From assembly GCF_001815865.1 (NCBI RefSeq), contig NZ_KV822192.1, positions 32,641-96,640 of the forward strand: DNA of 64,000 nt, given 5' to 3'. Within the stretch, counting starts at the first letter, position 1. Every line of letters begins with the position of its first letter. Positions 9,022 to 17,634 of this stretch are shown in pieces. The notes under the pieces were generated by a model, which did not search any database, had not been told where the DNA came from, and saw nothing but the letters and a program-made list of their open reading frames with translations. The translations under genes were made by a program, and so were the position numbers. The DNA comes from Abiotrophia sp. HMSC24B09. GTDB lineage: Bacteria; Bacillota; Bacilli; Lactobacillales; Aerococcaceae.

Positions 9022-9753
9022 TTATTTTACTTCAATTTTACGTTGCACCAAGGCAATTAGGATTAAGAAGCAGATTCCATAGGCTACCAATGCTAAAATG
9101 GAATCCCATGCCCAGACACGGTTAGTATACCAGTTTTGGATAATCTGCATTAAGTGGTAGCTAGGAATCCATTTGGCTAGGTTTTGCATCCATTGAGGGA
9201 AAAACATCAGAGGCATCCAGAGGCCGCCTAAGAGTGACATGGCCATAAAGGCGATGTTCCCAACCATGGAGATAGTTTCTTCACTTGGCAAGTAGGAAAT
9301 GAGGGCCCCAATAAATGAGAAGGGAATCATCCCGACCAAGAGAATAAGAATGACCATGAAATAGTCACCAGCCGGTAGGGTAATTTGACGAACTAAGCCA
9401 CCAAAGCTGAAGACCACGCCGATGGCGAGGGAATAGAGCAAGACAAAGCGTAAGGCTTTTACTAAGTAATATTGTACCACAGACACCGGTGAATGGTGAA
9501 GAAAACGTCGCCAATTGTTATGCTTATCTGCAGTTAAATTATAGGGTAGGGCGAAAACGTTGAAGCTTAGAAGAGAAGAGGCCGTCATGGAAATCATCAT
9601 GAAGACTCTGTAGCTATAAGGCATCTCCGCTTGATAGATACCAGAGAAGAGGAGGTAGAAAGCCAAGGGCATGCCGATGGCCATGACTAAACTCTGCCAA
9701 TTGCGTAATGTAAAGTAGGTCTCTACCTTGATGAGGGCGCGTAAGTTTTTCAT
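9022..9753 (-). CDS. ABC-2 type transporter permease
   Basis: The 243-residue protein has about six predicted membrane segments (for instance LVMAIGMPLAFYLLFSGIY and FLILIALVQRKIEVK at the end) and the overall form of ABC-2 permeases of the drug/lantibiotic export type. It lies 1 nt after the ATPase gene and 23 nt before the kinase gene, so it belongs to the same transporter-sensor operon. The substrate is unknown; resistance to a membrane-targeting antibiotic or bacteriocin is the usual role for this gene arrangement. Confidence 0.9.
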   Translation of the reverse strand: MKNLRALIKVETYFTLRNWQSLVMAIGMPLAFYLLFSGIYQAEMPYSYRVFMMISMTASSLLSFNVFALPYNLTADKHNNWRRFLHHSPVSVVQYYLVKALRFVLLYSLAIGVVFSFGGLVRQITLPAGDYFMVILILLVGMIPFSFIGALISYLPSEETISMVGNIAFMAMSLLGGLWMPLMFFPQWMQNLAKWIPSYHLMQIIQNWYTNRVWAWDSILALVAYGICFLILIALVQRKIEVK

Positions 9754-9754
9754 T

Positions 9755-10651
9755 TTATTTTACCTCGCTTTCTTGGTCGTCTCGGGTAGTTTCGAAAATA
9801 CTATTGAGTAAGGTGCGGCGAGCGACTTCTAATTCACTGAAGGTGCAACCTGCTTGACTAAGGGCTGCCCAGACTTCAGCACCATTCTTAGTATGGAAGG
9901 TCAGGTTATCACTGTTTTCAGTCAGTTCCATAATGTCTTGGCGCTTAGCCAATACTTCTTGGAAGCGCAAAGGGACGGTAAAGAACTGGGTTAATTCTTC
10001 TGACCGCATACGGTGTGGTGTTGTGTCACGAATGAGCTTTCCTTGGTGGAGCACTAGAATACGTTCGGCTGTGTGTTCGACTTCTTCAATGTAGTGGGAA
10101 GAGTAGAGAATGGTGGTCCCGGTTTCTTTGATTCGATGGATAATTTCCCAGAACTGTTGGCGTGTCGAAGTATCCATGGCAGCTGTTGGTTCGTCTAGTA
10201 TGAGAACGGAAGGACGGCCAATCAAGGTTAAGGCGAAGCTTAGCAGGCGGCGTTGACCACCGGATAAGGATTGGGTCATCTGATTGTATTGGCTTGGACT
10301 GAAACGCAAAATATCTTGGATTTCTTCCTGCGTCAAAGGGTAGTCATAGATGGATTGGAAGAAGCTGATTAATTCCTTGACCTTGAGGTTTTTAGGGAGT
10401 TCATTAGTTTGAGGTAGGAGGCCGATAGTGCTCTTGAGTTTGCGGTTACCCACTGCTAGACCTTTAATGGTGATGCTCCCTTGGCTGAGGATTTTGTCAT
10501 GAAGTAAGAGTTCAATCAAAGTAGTCTTGCCGGCCCCGTTAGGACCAATGAGGGCGATGCATTCGCCAGCCTCAATCGAGAAGTTGATATCTTGTAAGAT
10601 GGGGCGGCCCTTGATGGTCTTGCCGGCACCTTTTACATTAATGAGACTCAT
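9755..10651 (-). CDS. ABC transporter ATP-binding protein
   Basis: The 298-residue protein is a single nucleotide-binding domain with Walker A GPNGAGKTTL, Q-loop near LLPQTN, signature LSGGQRR, Walker B VLILDEPTAAMD and the switch histidine in YSSHYIEEVE, plus a C-terminal extension of about 90 residues typical of drug-export ATPases. I use ATG at 10651 (MSLINVKGAG) because GGAGGGAACTATT stands just before it; the longer frame to 10693 has no ribosome site and would overlap the -10 region. First gene of the operon ATPase-permease-kinase-regulator. Confidence 0.93.
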   Translation of the reverse strand: MSLINVKGAGKTIKGRPILQDINFSIEAGECIALIGPNGAGKTTLIELLLHDKILSQGSITIKGLAVGNRKLKSTIGLLPQTNELPKNLKVKELISFFQSIYDYPLTQEEIQDILRFSPSQYNQMTQSLSGGQRRLLSFALTLIGRPSVLILDEPTAAMDTSTRQQFWEIIHRIKETGTTILYSSHYIEEVEHTAERILVLHQGKLIRDTTPHRMRSEELTQFFTVPLRFQEVLAKRQDIMELTENSDNLTFHTKNGAEVWAALSQAGCTFSELEVARRTLLNSIFETTRDDQESEVK

Positions 10652-10681
10652 AATAGTTCCCTCCTTGCTGTTGATGGTTTT

Positions 10682-10750
10682 ATTATAGGCCAAGAAATCG
10701 GAGGCTAGTAGTAGCGCCTGTCATGACATGATGTGACATTTGTCATGACT
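10682..10750 (-). promoter_or_regulatory. Promoter and twin operator of the ABC/two-component operon
   Basis: The minus-strand -10 TATAAT is at 10682-10687, with no good -35. Upstream, TGTCATGACA (10719-10728) and TGTCATGACT (10741-10750) are two near-identical palindromic sites exactly 22 bp apart, and TGACATTTGTCA between them forms another dyad. Spacing by two helical turns just upstream of a weak -35 is what a phosphorylated NarL/DesR-type dimer pair would bind to activate transcription. Confidence 0.65.
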
Positions 10751-10822
10751 TGGTGGATGGTAGATTTCTTAAGTTTTCCCAAAGGGCTCAGCCTAAAAGA
10801 TGCCAAGGGTCCTTAAACTTGA

Positions 10823-10828
10823 TATAAT
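10823..10828 (+). promoter_or_regulatory. -10 element of the zinc peptidase-GTPase transcript
   Basis: TATAAT at 10823-10828 lies 34 nt before the ATG at 10862, which has GGAGGGATATCC as ribosome site. No convincing -35 is visible. Confidence 0.5.
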
Positions 10829-10861
10829 AAGGTATAACTTGAAAATAATGGAGGGATATCC

Positions 10862-11548
10862 ATGAGATATTTATTTGACCCAACTTACTTCTTAATCATT
10901 ATCGGGATGGCTTTTGCTGGTTACGCCCAATGGAAAGTAAAATCCACCTTCAGTAAATACAGTGAATGGGAAACCAGCAAGGGCACGACTGGTCGCCAAG
11001 TGGCGCAAGCTATTCTGCAACAAACTCTAATTAACAATGTTCAAGTCGAACATGTTTCAGGTGATTTGACTGACCACTATGACTCTCGTCACAAGGTCTT
11101 GCGGCTGTCTGATGCGACCGATATGGAAACTTCGGTTGCAGCCGTTGCGGTTGCTGCTCACGAATGTGGTCACGCAGTTCAAGACGCTGAGAACTACTTC
11201 CCGCTCCGTTTGCGTAATGCCTTAGTGCCTGTGACCCAAATTGGTTCAGCAGCGGCCATGCCAGTTATTATTGCCGGCTTTATTTTCCAAATGATGGGCT
11301 TGGTCCAATTCGGGATTATTCTCTTCTCCCTAGTCCTAGTCTTCCAAGTGGTGACCCTGCCAGTGGAATTCGATGCGAGTGCGCGGGCACTTAAAATTTT
11401 GGAACAAAACCAACTTTTGGCCCCAGAAGAAATGCCGGCTGCCCGCAAGGTGCTTAATGCAGCAGCCTTAACCTATGTGGCGGCAGCCAGTGCTACAGCC
11501 TTACAGTTGCTCCGTTTGATTATTCTATCTAGTCGTAACAACGACTAA
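10862..11548 (+). CDS. Membrane zinc metallopeptidase, YugP-like
   Basis: The 228-residue protein has the zincin motif HECGH in VAVAAHECGHAVQDAENY (about residues 95-112) within a membrane protein: an N-terminal helix (FLIIIGMAFAGYAQW) and two central helices around residues 125-165. This matches the YugP/neutral zinc metallopeptidase type 2 family, 225-235 residues long. Function is poorly known; a membrane protein quality-control role is only suggested. A downstream GTPase gene starts 22 nt after its stop and is likely co-transcribed. Confidence 0.9.
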   Translation: MRYLFDPTYFLIIIGMAFAGYAQWKVKSTFSKYSEWETSKGTTGRQVAQAILQQTLINNVQVEHVSGDLTDHYDSRHKVLRLSDATDMETSVAAVAVAAHECGHAVQDAENYFPLRLRNALVPVTQIGSAAAMPVIIAGFIFQMMGLVQFGIILFSLVLVFQVVTLPVEFDASARALKILEQNQLLAPEEMPAARKVLNAAALTYVAAASATALQLLRLIILSSRNND

Positions 11549-11569
11549 TGTCAGTCCAGGAGGTGGCCT

Positions 11570-12775
11570 ATGCGCCAACTAAATCAACTTTTCAAGCGTC
11601 GGGTCAACACCCAGCTGGTGGATGAGTTACTCAATAAAACCCAGACTGAAGTTGACAAGATGCAGCCCCTCAATGTCCTAGTGGCGGGTAAAACTGGGAG
11701 TGGTAAATCCACGCTCATTAATGCCCTTTTCCGGGAAAATCTGGCAAGCACAGGGGCCGGGCTACCCATTACTCAACAGCTAGTGCGTATTACCAAGGAA
11801 GGCGTGCCTCTGACCCTCTATGATACCAAAGGGCTGGAGTTGACAGCTGAATCCCAGCGGGAGGTCTTAGCTAGTTTGTCGGATCTCCTGATTGAAAAAC
11901 GTCAAGGCGACCCGCGCGATAAAATTCACGTGGTCTACTACTGCTTGAATTCGACCATGGCTAGAATTGAAGCCATGGAACTAGAAATCATCAAGACCTT
12001 GGCCCAATATGTGCCGGTTATTCTGGTCTTGACCCAACAACTGGATCCAGGTAACCAGGAATTTCTTAATCAGTTACAGGCAATGACCCTGCCAGTTAAG
12101 GGGATTGTGCCTATTCTGGCCAAGGCTTATAGCCTGCCTAAACAGGCCCTGATTCCGCCTCATGGTTTGAATGAGCTCCTGGAATTGAGTCTAAGTTTAG
12201 TGCCGGAGTCAGTCCACCGGGCTTTTATCAACGCCCAACAGGTCGATTTGGCAAGAAAGGTCAAAGAGGCTAGGCGTTGGGCGCAAACCTATGTGACGAC
12301 TGCATTTGGGGTTGGCTTTGTGCCAATTCCGGTAGCGGACGCGACGCTTTTAGTTCCCATGCAAATTACCATGCTAGCTCATCTATCGGCCATCTTCGGG
12401 GTGTCGTTAGAGAAATCTCAGTTAATTAGCTTGGTCATGGGTTTAGGTGGGACCGGTGGCACGACTTTGGTGGGTAAACTCGTGGTATCATCTGTCTTCA
12501 AGATTCTACCTGGCTTAGGAACAGTAACGGGTGGCGCTGTGACGGGAGCCATTGCTTCTGGTTTGACTTTGAGTCTGGCCTACAGTTATATCGAGGTTCT
12601 CAAGCAGATTGCGACGGCAGAACAGCAGGGGCGCGATATGCGCCTGAGAGAAATCCAGAAAATCATGAACCGCTCTTTTGAACAACATGTAGCGGTTGTG
12701 AACCAGGTCTTGCCTGACAATCTCAAGCAAGGTGCCTTTGTTAACTGGTTGCAGAGCTTCTTCGAAAAATTTTAG
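11570..12775 (+). CDS. Era/HSR1-related GTPase with C-terminal DUF697-like membrane region
   Basis: The 401-residue protein starts with a G domain: G1 VAGKTGSGKSTLINALF (near residue 40), G3 DTKGLE, and a G4 position reading LTQQLD in place of the usual NKxD/TKxD. The C-terminal half has glycine-rich hydrophobic stretches (ISLVMGLGGTGGTTLVGKLV and AVTGAIASGLTLSLAYSYIE) that look like the membrane-associated DUF697 domain. Its role is unknown. ATG 11570 follows AGGAGGTGGCCT. A divergent G4 may weaken guanine specificity, so ATP/GTP preference is uncertain. Confidence 0.82.
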   Translation: MRQLNQLFKRRVNTQLVDELLNKTQTEVDKMQPLNVLVAGKTGSGKSTLINALFRENLASTGAGLPITQQLVRITKEGVPLTLYDTKGLELTAESQREVLASLSDLLIEKRQGDPRDKIHVVYYCLNSTMARIEAMELEIIKTLAQYVPVILVLTQQLDPGNQEFLNQLQAMTLPVKGIVPILAKAYSLPKQALIPPHGLNELLELSLSLVPESVHRAFINAQQVDLARKVKEARRWAQTYVTTAFGVGFVPIPVADATLLVPMQITMLAHLSAIFGVSLEKSQLISLVMGLGGTGGTTLVGKLVVSSVFKILPGLGTVTGGAVTGAIASGLTLSLAYSYIEVLKQIATAEQQGRDMRLREIQKIMNRSFEQHVAVVNQVLPDNLKQGAFVNWLQSFFEKF

Positions 12776-12782
12776 AGAAAAC

Positions 12783-12814
12783 AAAGACCCAAGACACTTG
12801 TCTCGGGTCTTTTG
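12783..12814. terminator. Bidirectional terminator
   Basis: An 8-bp stem AAAGACCC/GGGTCTTT with a 14-nt loop (itself partly paired, AGACA/TGTCT) and T runs on both strands separates the convergent GTPase and yigZ genes. Confidence 0.85.
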
Positions 12815-12822
12815 TATATATC

Positions 12823-13476
12823 TTAGTCTTGGTCAGCTGCTTGTTTAACGGGGACATTGACGGTTTCCTCGCCTAGTTCTAGCCAGCCTATTTGGCCATT
12901 GAAACGGTCGCGTAGTTGGGCTTCTAGGGTCGCAGCTTGGTCTTGATAGATAGCCAAAGTATAGGTGACTTGGCCGGCATACTCGGTGTCCATAACCGTG
13001 ACATCCAAGTCGCTATGGTCTAGAAAATACTGGAAGGAATCGACCTGGTTATAGCCCAGTTCTAAGGCTACTAGCAATTGGTTGACGTTAGCAACAATCG
13101 TGGCATGATTCAAGGCTTCACTGACTGCACTGGAATAGGCACGAATGAGGCCCCCAGCCCCTAGCTTAATCCCACCAAAGTAGCGGACTACCACGGCGGC
13201 TAGATTAGTCAACTGACGTTGTTTAAGCACTTCCAGCATGGGAACACCGGCTGTGCCTGCAGGTTCACCGTCATCACTCATTTTCTGGGTCAGGGAATCA
13301 GGGCCGATAATATAGGCGCTACAATGATGCGCAGCCTTGTAATGTTCCTTGCGCAAGGCGGCAAGGATTGGTGGGAAGGCGGCTGGATCCTGGAGTGGAT
13401 AGAGATAGCAGAGGAAGCGGGACTTCTTGATTTCGATTTCGTGGACACTGGCTTGATCAATGGTCAGATAGTTCAT
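12823..13476 (-). CDS. YigZ/IMPACT family protein
   Basis: This 217-residue protein is a standard YigZ (UPF0029/IMPACT) member: N-terminal domain with KSRFLCYLYPL, the conserved HCSAYIIG and SDDGEPAGTAGVPMLEVL motifs, then VVVRYFGGIKLGAGGLIRAY, and a smaller C-terminal domain. The start is ATG 13476 with AAAGGAGGCGCCCCA before it; the longer frame to 13515 lacks a ribosome site. Biochemical function in bacteria is unclear, and links to translation regulation come from the eukaryotic homologue. It is monocistronic. Confidence 0.93.
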   Translation of the reverse strand: MNYLTIDQASVHEIEIKKSRFLCYLYPLQDPAAFPPILAALRKEHYKAAHHCSAYIIGPDSLTQKMSDDGEPAGTAGVPMLEVLKQRQLTNLAAVVVRYFGGIKLGAGGLIRAYSSAVSEALNHATIVANVNQLLVALELGYNQVDSFQYFLDHSDLDVTVMDTEYAGQVTYTLAIYQDQAATLEAQLRDRFNGQIGWLELGEETVNVPVKQAADQD

Positions 13477-13534
13477 TGGGGCGCCTCCTTTCCAGATTAT
13501 TCTACCACATAGCAAGACATTTGGCGCGATATTT

Positions 13535-13542
13535 GATATAAT
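13535..13542 (+). promoter_or_regulatory. degV promoter (extended -10)
   Basis: TTGATATAAT carries TATAAT at 13537-13542 with an upstream TG. It lies 38 nt before the chosen ATG. Confidence 0.5.
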
Positions 13543-13580
13543 CCCTCTGGAGCGTATTTTTGAATTAAGGAGGAATGTTG

Positions 13581-14453
13581 ATGAAAGCAGCTGTGATTGT
13601 TGACTCTACTGCCTACTTATCAGAGGCCTTAGCCCAACATCCAGACGTCTATCAAGTTGCCTTGTCGGTTAATTTCAGTGATGGCTCAGTCATGAAGGAT
13701 ACATCGGATCTGCAATTATTAAATGAATTTTACACCCGCCTCAAGTCTGAAAGCCAATTACCGACAACTTCTCAACCCCAACCAGGGGATTACTTGGCCC
13801 TCTTGGACCAATTAGTGGCTGCTGGCTATGATACGGTTTATGCTATTCACCTCTCCAGTGAAATCAGCGGAACCTATCAAACTGCCCGTATGCTCTTGTG
13901 CGAGTATGAGGATAAATTAGACGCTTATGCGGTAGACTCTGGCTCATCCTGCATGGTCATGGAAATCTTAGTCAAGGAAACCTTAGGCTGGATTGACCAA
14001 GGTTTGTCAGCAGAGGAAGTGGGGCGTCGCCTAGAATGGTCGGCTCGTCATTCGGATGTCTATCTCATGGTAGGAGATCTCAATAACTTGGTTAAGGGTG
14101 GCCGCCTGTCGGCTTCCAGCGCCATCTTGGGTAATATCTTACAGATTCGTCCCCTGCTACATTTTGAAGAAGGCAAGATTGCTGTCACTGAAAAAATCCG
14201 TACAACCAAGAAGGTTTACCGTCGCATGGTGGAACTAGTGGCAGAATGGCAAACACGCTACCCTCAAGGCGTGCATGTCGGCATTGGCCAAGCTGGTGCG
14301 CCAGAAGATTTAAAGGTGTTGGATGAAATGATGAAGGATGCCTATCCTGGTATGCCACTTAGCTATACCAATATTGGTCCCGTAATTGGTACCCATACGG
14401 GTGATGGCACCAAGGGCTTAGGGATTGTGCCTAAGTTGCCAGCAGATTTCTAA
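13581..14453 (+). CDS. DegV family fatty-acid-binding protein (FakB-like)
   Basis: The 290-residue protein has the DegV fold signature: N-terminal VIVDSTAYLSE, HLSSEISGTYQTA near residues 90-102 (fatty-acid carboxylate-binding serine), AVDSGSSCMVM, and the C-terminal IGPVIGTHTGDGTKGLG. FakB proteins present fatty acids to the FakA kinase for phosphorylation; FakA is not in this window. Of the three possible starts (ATG 13575, TTG 13578, ATG 13581) I choose 13581, since AAGGAGG ends at 13573 and gives a 7-nt spacing. Confidence 0.93.
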   Translation: MKAAVIVDSTAYLSEALAQHPDVYQVALSVNFSDGSVMKDTSDLQLLNEFYTRLKSESQLPTTSQPQPGDYLALLDQLVAAGYDTVYAIHLSSEISGTYQTARMLLCEYEDKLDAYAVDSGSSCMVMEILVKETLGWIDQGLSAEEVGRRLEWSARHSDVYLMVGDLNNLVKGGRLSASSAILGNILQIRPLLHFEEGKIAVTEKIRTTKKVYRRMVELVAEWQTRYPQGVHVGIGQAGAPEDLKVLDEMMKDAYPGMPLSYTNIGPVIGTHTGDGTKGLGIVPKLPADF

Positions 14454-14468
14454 ATCTATTACTTAAAT

Positions 14469-14507
14469 AAAAAGTCGCCATAAGTTTAACTTGTGGCGAC
14501 TTTTTGT
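14469..14507. terminator. Bidirectional terminator between degV and coaA
   Basis: A 12-bp perfect stem (14469-14480 with 14494-14505) is flanked by A and T runs on either side and serves two convergent genes. Confidence 0.92.
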
Positions 14508-14519
14508 TTAGTTGAGGTT

Positions 14520-15455
14520 CTAGTAATTTCTAACATAAATGCCGTCTACCAAATGGTTGGAGGCCTTATGTAAAATCAGATCTGCACGCTCACGTGTAGG
14601 GGCGATATTTTGAATTAAGTTAACTAGGTTAATGGTCTGCCAAGCCTCGTTAGCATACTGCCGGGCTTGTTCGCGTGGTTTTTGGGACAGCTCGAAATAG
14701 TAGTTATGAGGATCTTGTTTGGCCAAGTCCAGCAAGAGCTCGAAACGTTCCATGTACCAACGTTGAATATGGACAGGATTAGCGTCAATATAGATTGAGA
14801 CATCGAAAAAGTCACTGACATAGAGTTTCTGGTTCTGTGGCAGTTGCAAGACATTAATCCCTTCCACAATCAGAATGTCGGGATCTTCCATGACGGCTTC
14901 TTGGCCGACTAAGACATCATAGACCTGGTGGGAATAAACGGGGTAGCTGACTGGCCCTTTACGCGTCTTGATACGCTGCATGAAGTCTAGGAGGCGAGGC
15001 ATATCATAGGAATCTGGGAAACCCTTGCGGCCTAGGATGCCACGCCGAATTAATTCAGCGTTAGGATAGAGAAAGCCGTCAGTTGTCATTAGGGCGACTT
15101 TGCGCTCTGGATAGGTCCGGCTCAGTAGCTCATGTAAGACCCGGGCCGTTGTACTCTTGCCGACCGCCACACTCCCTGAAATCCCAATGACAAAAGGCTG
15201 GTGGGATTGGAGCGAGGGATGGTTTTGGCCCTGCAGAAATTGATACTTGGCGGACTGATAGGCTTGTTGATAGGTCATCATCATATCCAAATAATGAATC
15301 ATAGGGGCATAGATGGTGGCCACGTCTGCCTGAGACAGGCGGTCATTAAGTGAGACCAGTCGAGCCAATTCATGGACCTGGGGTATGGGTTGGCCCTCTT
15401 GGTGGAGCTTTTGCCACTCTTGGGGCGCGTAGCGCGTGAACATTTCCAATGACAT
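14520..15455 (-). CDS. coaA: Type I pantothenate kinase
   Basis: The 311-residue protein has P-loop GISGSVAVGKSTTARVL (near residue 97-113), the catalytic region VALMTTDGFLYPN, FPDSYDMPRLLDFM, and the substrate-binding late segment ILIVEGINVLQ. This is the prokaryotic type I CoaA, which phosphorylates pantothenate as the first step of CoA synthesis. Length fits the family (about 310-320). ATG 15455 is preceded by AGGAGGTATCTC. Monocistronic on the minus strand. Confidence 0.97.
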   Translation of the reverse strand: MSLEMFTRYAPQEWQKLHQEGQPIPQVHELARLVSLNDRLSQADVATIYAPMIHYLDMMMTYQQAYQSAKYQFLQGQNHPSLQSHQPFVIGISGSVAVGKSTTARVLHELLSRTYPERKVALMTTDGFLYPNAELIRRGILGRKGFPDSYDMPRLLDFMQRIKTRKGPVSYPVYSHQVYDVLVGQEAVMEDPDILIVEGINVLQLPQNQKLYVSDFFDVSIYIDANPVHIQRWYMERFELLLDLAKQDPHNYYFELSQKPREQARQYANEAWQTINLVNLIQNIAPTRERADLILHKASNHLVDGIYVRNY

Positions 15456-15563
15456 GAGATACCTCCTGACGGGGATGCTTAGGCTTATTTTACCACAGAA
15501 TCTAAGAAAGTTTAAGATTGCTTAAAACTTTCCCTAAAAATCCCACTTTTTCCTGGGATGCGC

Positions 15564-15569
15564 TACAAT
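15564..15569 (+). promoter_or_regulatory. -10 element of the mevalonate operon
   Basis: TACAAT at 15564-15569 predicts a start near 15576, leaving a leader of about 30 nt with AAAGGGGAC as ribosome site. The -35 is not clear. Confidence 0.5.
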
Positions 15570-15606
15570 AGAACATGACGAATTGACTCGTAAAGGGGAC
15601 CTTTTT

Positions 15607-16602
15607 GTGCCTAAAAAGATGCTAGAAAATCAACATAAAGAATTAAATATAAAAAGCCAAGTAGCGGAGAGCCCAGTAGGTATGGGGACCGCCCACGGTA
15701 AAGTCATCCTTATGGGGGAGCATGCCGTTGTCTACGATTACCCAGCCATTGCCTTGCCGGTACCGGCTGTGGCCATCCGTGTCCGGGTAACACCCACCCA
15801 ACACCAGGCAGACTACCTGTCCTGCCGCTACTACAAGGGGCCTTTGGCAGATGCGCCTCAAGAACTACAAAATGTTCAAGCCGCCATTAGTTTGGCTCAG
15901 GAGCACTGCGCACCTAAAGATCAGGCTTCGGCCATTCATATCCGGATTGATAGCGACATTCCTCAGGAAAGAGGGATGGGGTCGTCGGCCGCTGTGGCGG
16001 TTGCCTTGGTTCGGGCTTTGGCCGATTACTATGGGGTCAGTCTGACTCAGGAAGTGCTGCACTACATGGTCAACCAAGCTGAAGTCTTGGCTCACGGAGC
16101 GCCAAGTGGCTTGGATACCTTGATGACCTCCACCACACAGCCCGCCCTCTATCGTAAGGGCCTAACGCCACAAGCCTTCCAAATGAACTTAGGAGGCTAT
16201 TTGGTGATTGCCGATAGCGGCCAGGCAGGCCAAACCAAGCTTGCTGTCGCTCAAGTAGCTCAGCTAGCGCAAGACAGACCTGACCAGGTCATGAAGACCA
16301 TGGCGGCTATTGGGGAATGCACCATTCAAGCCCAACAGGCCATTCGCCAAGGAGATTTGGTGGCCTTGGGTCGTCTAATGACTTACAACCACTATTATCT
16401 CAACCAGCTCAAGGTTTCGACCCCTGAGCTGGATAATATTGTCAAATCCGCCTGGTTAGCGGGTGCCCTAGGTGCCAAGTTAACGGGCGGGGGCTTGGGC
16501 GGCTGTGTCATTGCTCTATCCAGCCAAGCCCAGCAGGCCGAGGCCATTAGTCAGGCCATGCGTCAAGCAGGCGCCGGCCGCACCTGGACCATGGCCATTT
16601 AA
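15607..16602 (+). CDS. mvk: Mevalonate kinase
   Basis: The 331-residue protein belongs to the GHMP kinases: substrate loop GKVILMGEHAVVY, ATP-binding motif RGMGSSAAVAVA (about residues 122-133), and C-terminal GAKLTGGGLGGCVIAL. It phosphorylates mevalonate in the pathway to isopentenyl diphosphate. I choose GTG 15607 because AAAGGGGA (15592-15599) stands 7 nt before it; the upstream TTG at 15583 would put the ribosome site inside the gene, and ATG 15619 is a further option. First gene of mvk-mvaD-pmk-fni, the order common in streptococci and relatives. Confidence 0.94.
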   Translation: MPKKMLENQHKELNIKSQVAESPVGMGTAHGKVILMGEHAVVYDYPAIALPVPAVAIRVRVTPTQHQADYLSCRYYKGPLADAPQELQNVQAAISLAQEHCAPKDQASAIHIRIDSDIPQERGMGSSAAVAVALVRALADYYGVSLTQEVLHYMVNQAEVLAHGAPSGLDTLMTSTTQPALYRKGLTPQAFQMNLGGYLVIADSGQAGQTKLAVAQVAQLAQDRPDQVMKTMAAIGECTIQAQQAIRQGDLVALGRLMTYNHYYLNQLKVSTPELDNIVKSAWLAGALGAKLTGGGLGGCVIALSSQAQQAEAISQAMRQAGAGRTWTMAI

Positions 16603-16618
16603 AAAGAGGAGGAGCCCG

Positions 16619-17620
16619 ATGATTCAGCCAAATCAGCCAAAAGGGAGCGCGACCTATCGCGCTCATACCAATATCGCCCTGATTAAGTATTGGGGCAAAC
16701 GCGACCAGGCCCTCTTCTTGCCAGTGACCAGTTCGCTGTCACTGACCTTAGATGCCTTCTACACCGATACCCAAGTGACTTTTGATGCCCAGCTAACTCA
16801 TGACCGTTTTATTCTTGATGGCCAGGAGCAAGAGGCTAGTCAAGTAGCCAAAGTCTCAGCCTTCCTAGACTGTTTTCGGGCCCTCGCCCAGACCGATTGC
16901 CGGGCCCTGGTAACCAGCACCAATCATGTGCCGACGGCAGCTGGCTTGGCTTCATCGGCCTCTGCCTACGCGGCCTTGGCCTGTGCGACCAATGCCGCCT
17001 TAGGTTTGGACTTATCCCAACGTCAACTATCTATTTTAGCCCGTCAGGGTTCAGGTTCTGCTAGCCGTAGTCTCTTTGGTGGCTTCGTTATTTGGCATGC
17101 GGGTCAGGGAGAGGACAGCGACTCTTCTTATGCTGAACCTTTTGAGGCAGCCGAGTGGGATTTAGCCATGCTAGTCGTTATGGTTAATAAAGGGACCAAG
17201 AAAATTTCTAGCCGCCAAGGCATGGCCTTGACCATGGAGACCTCGCCTTTTTATGCCTTGTGGCCGGATGAAGTCGCCAAGGATTTGGCGGCCATTCAAC
17301 CTGCTATTCTAGCCCATGACTTAGACCGTGTCGGCCAAATTGCCGAACACAATGCCATGAAGATGCATGCGACTATGATTGCGGCCAACCCAAGCTTTAG
17401 CTATTGGGAGGCGGATTCGCTCAAGGCTATGGACTTGGTGCGACAACTACGGCAAGAAGGCTTTACCGCTTATTTCACCATGGATGCCGGCCCTAATGTC
17501 AAGGTCCTCTGCCCATCGAGTCAAGCAGAGGCTATTCGCAATCGTTTTATGACTGAATTCGACTCCAAGCAATTGGCGGTGGCCTATCCTGGCCCGGCGC
17601 CTTATCCAATTAATGATTAA
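16619..17620 (+). CDS. mvaD: Diphosphomevalonate decarboxylase
   Basis: The 333-residue protein has the diagnostic N-terminus AHTNIALIKYWGKRD, the GHMP motif PTAAGLASSASAYAALA, and KMHATMIAANPSF, all typical of diphosphomevalonate decarboxylase, which yields isopentenyl diphosphate from mevalonate diphosphate using ATP. ATG 16619 follows AGAGGAGGAGCCCG. It is 16 nt past mvk and 14 nt before the phosphomevalonate kinase gene. Confidence 0.97.
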   Translation: MIQPNQPKGSATYRAHTNIALIKYWGKRDQALFLPVTSSLSLTLDAFYTDTQVTFDAQLTHDRFILDGQEQEASQVAKVSAFLDCFRALAQTDCRALVTSTNHVPTAAGLASSASAYAALACATNAALGLDLSQRQLSILARQGSGSASRSLFGGFVIWHAGQGEDSDSSYAEPFEAAEWDLAMLVVMVNKGTKKISSRQGMALTMETSPFYALWPDEVAKDLAAIQPAILAHDLDRVGQIAEHNAMKMHATMIAANPSFSYWEADSLKAMDLVRQLRQEGFTAYFTMDAGPNVKVLCPSSQAEAIRNRFMTEFDSKQLAVAYPGPAPYPIND

Positions 17621-17634
17621 GAAGGAGGTAGCCC

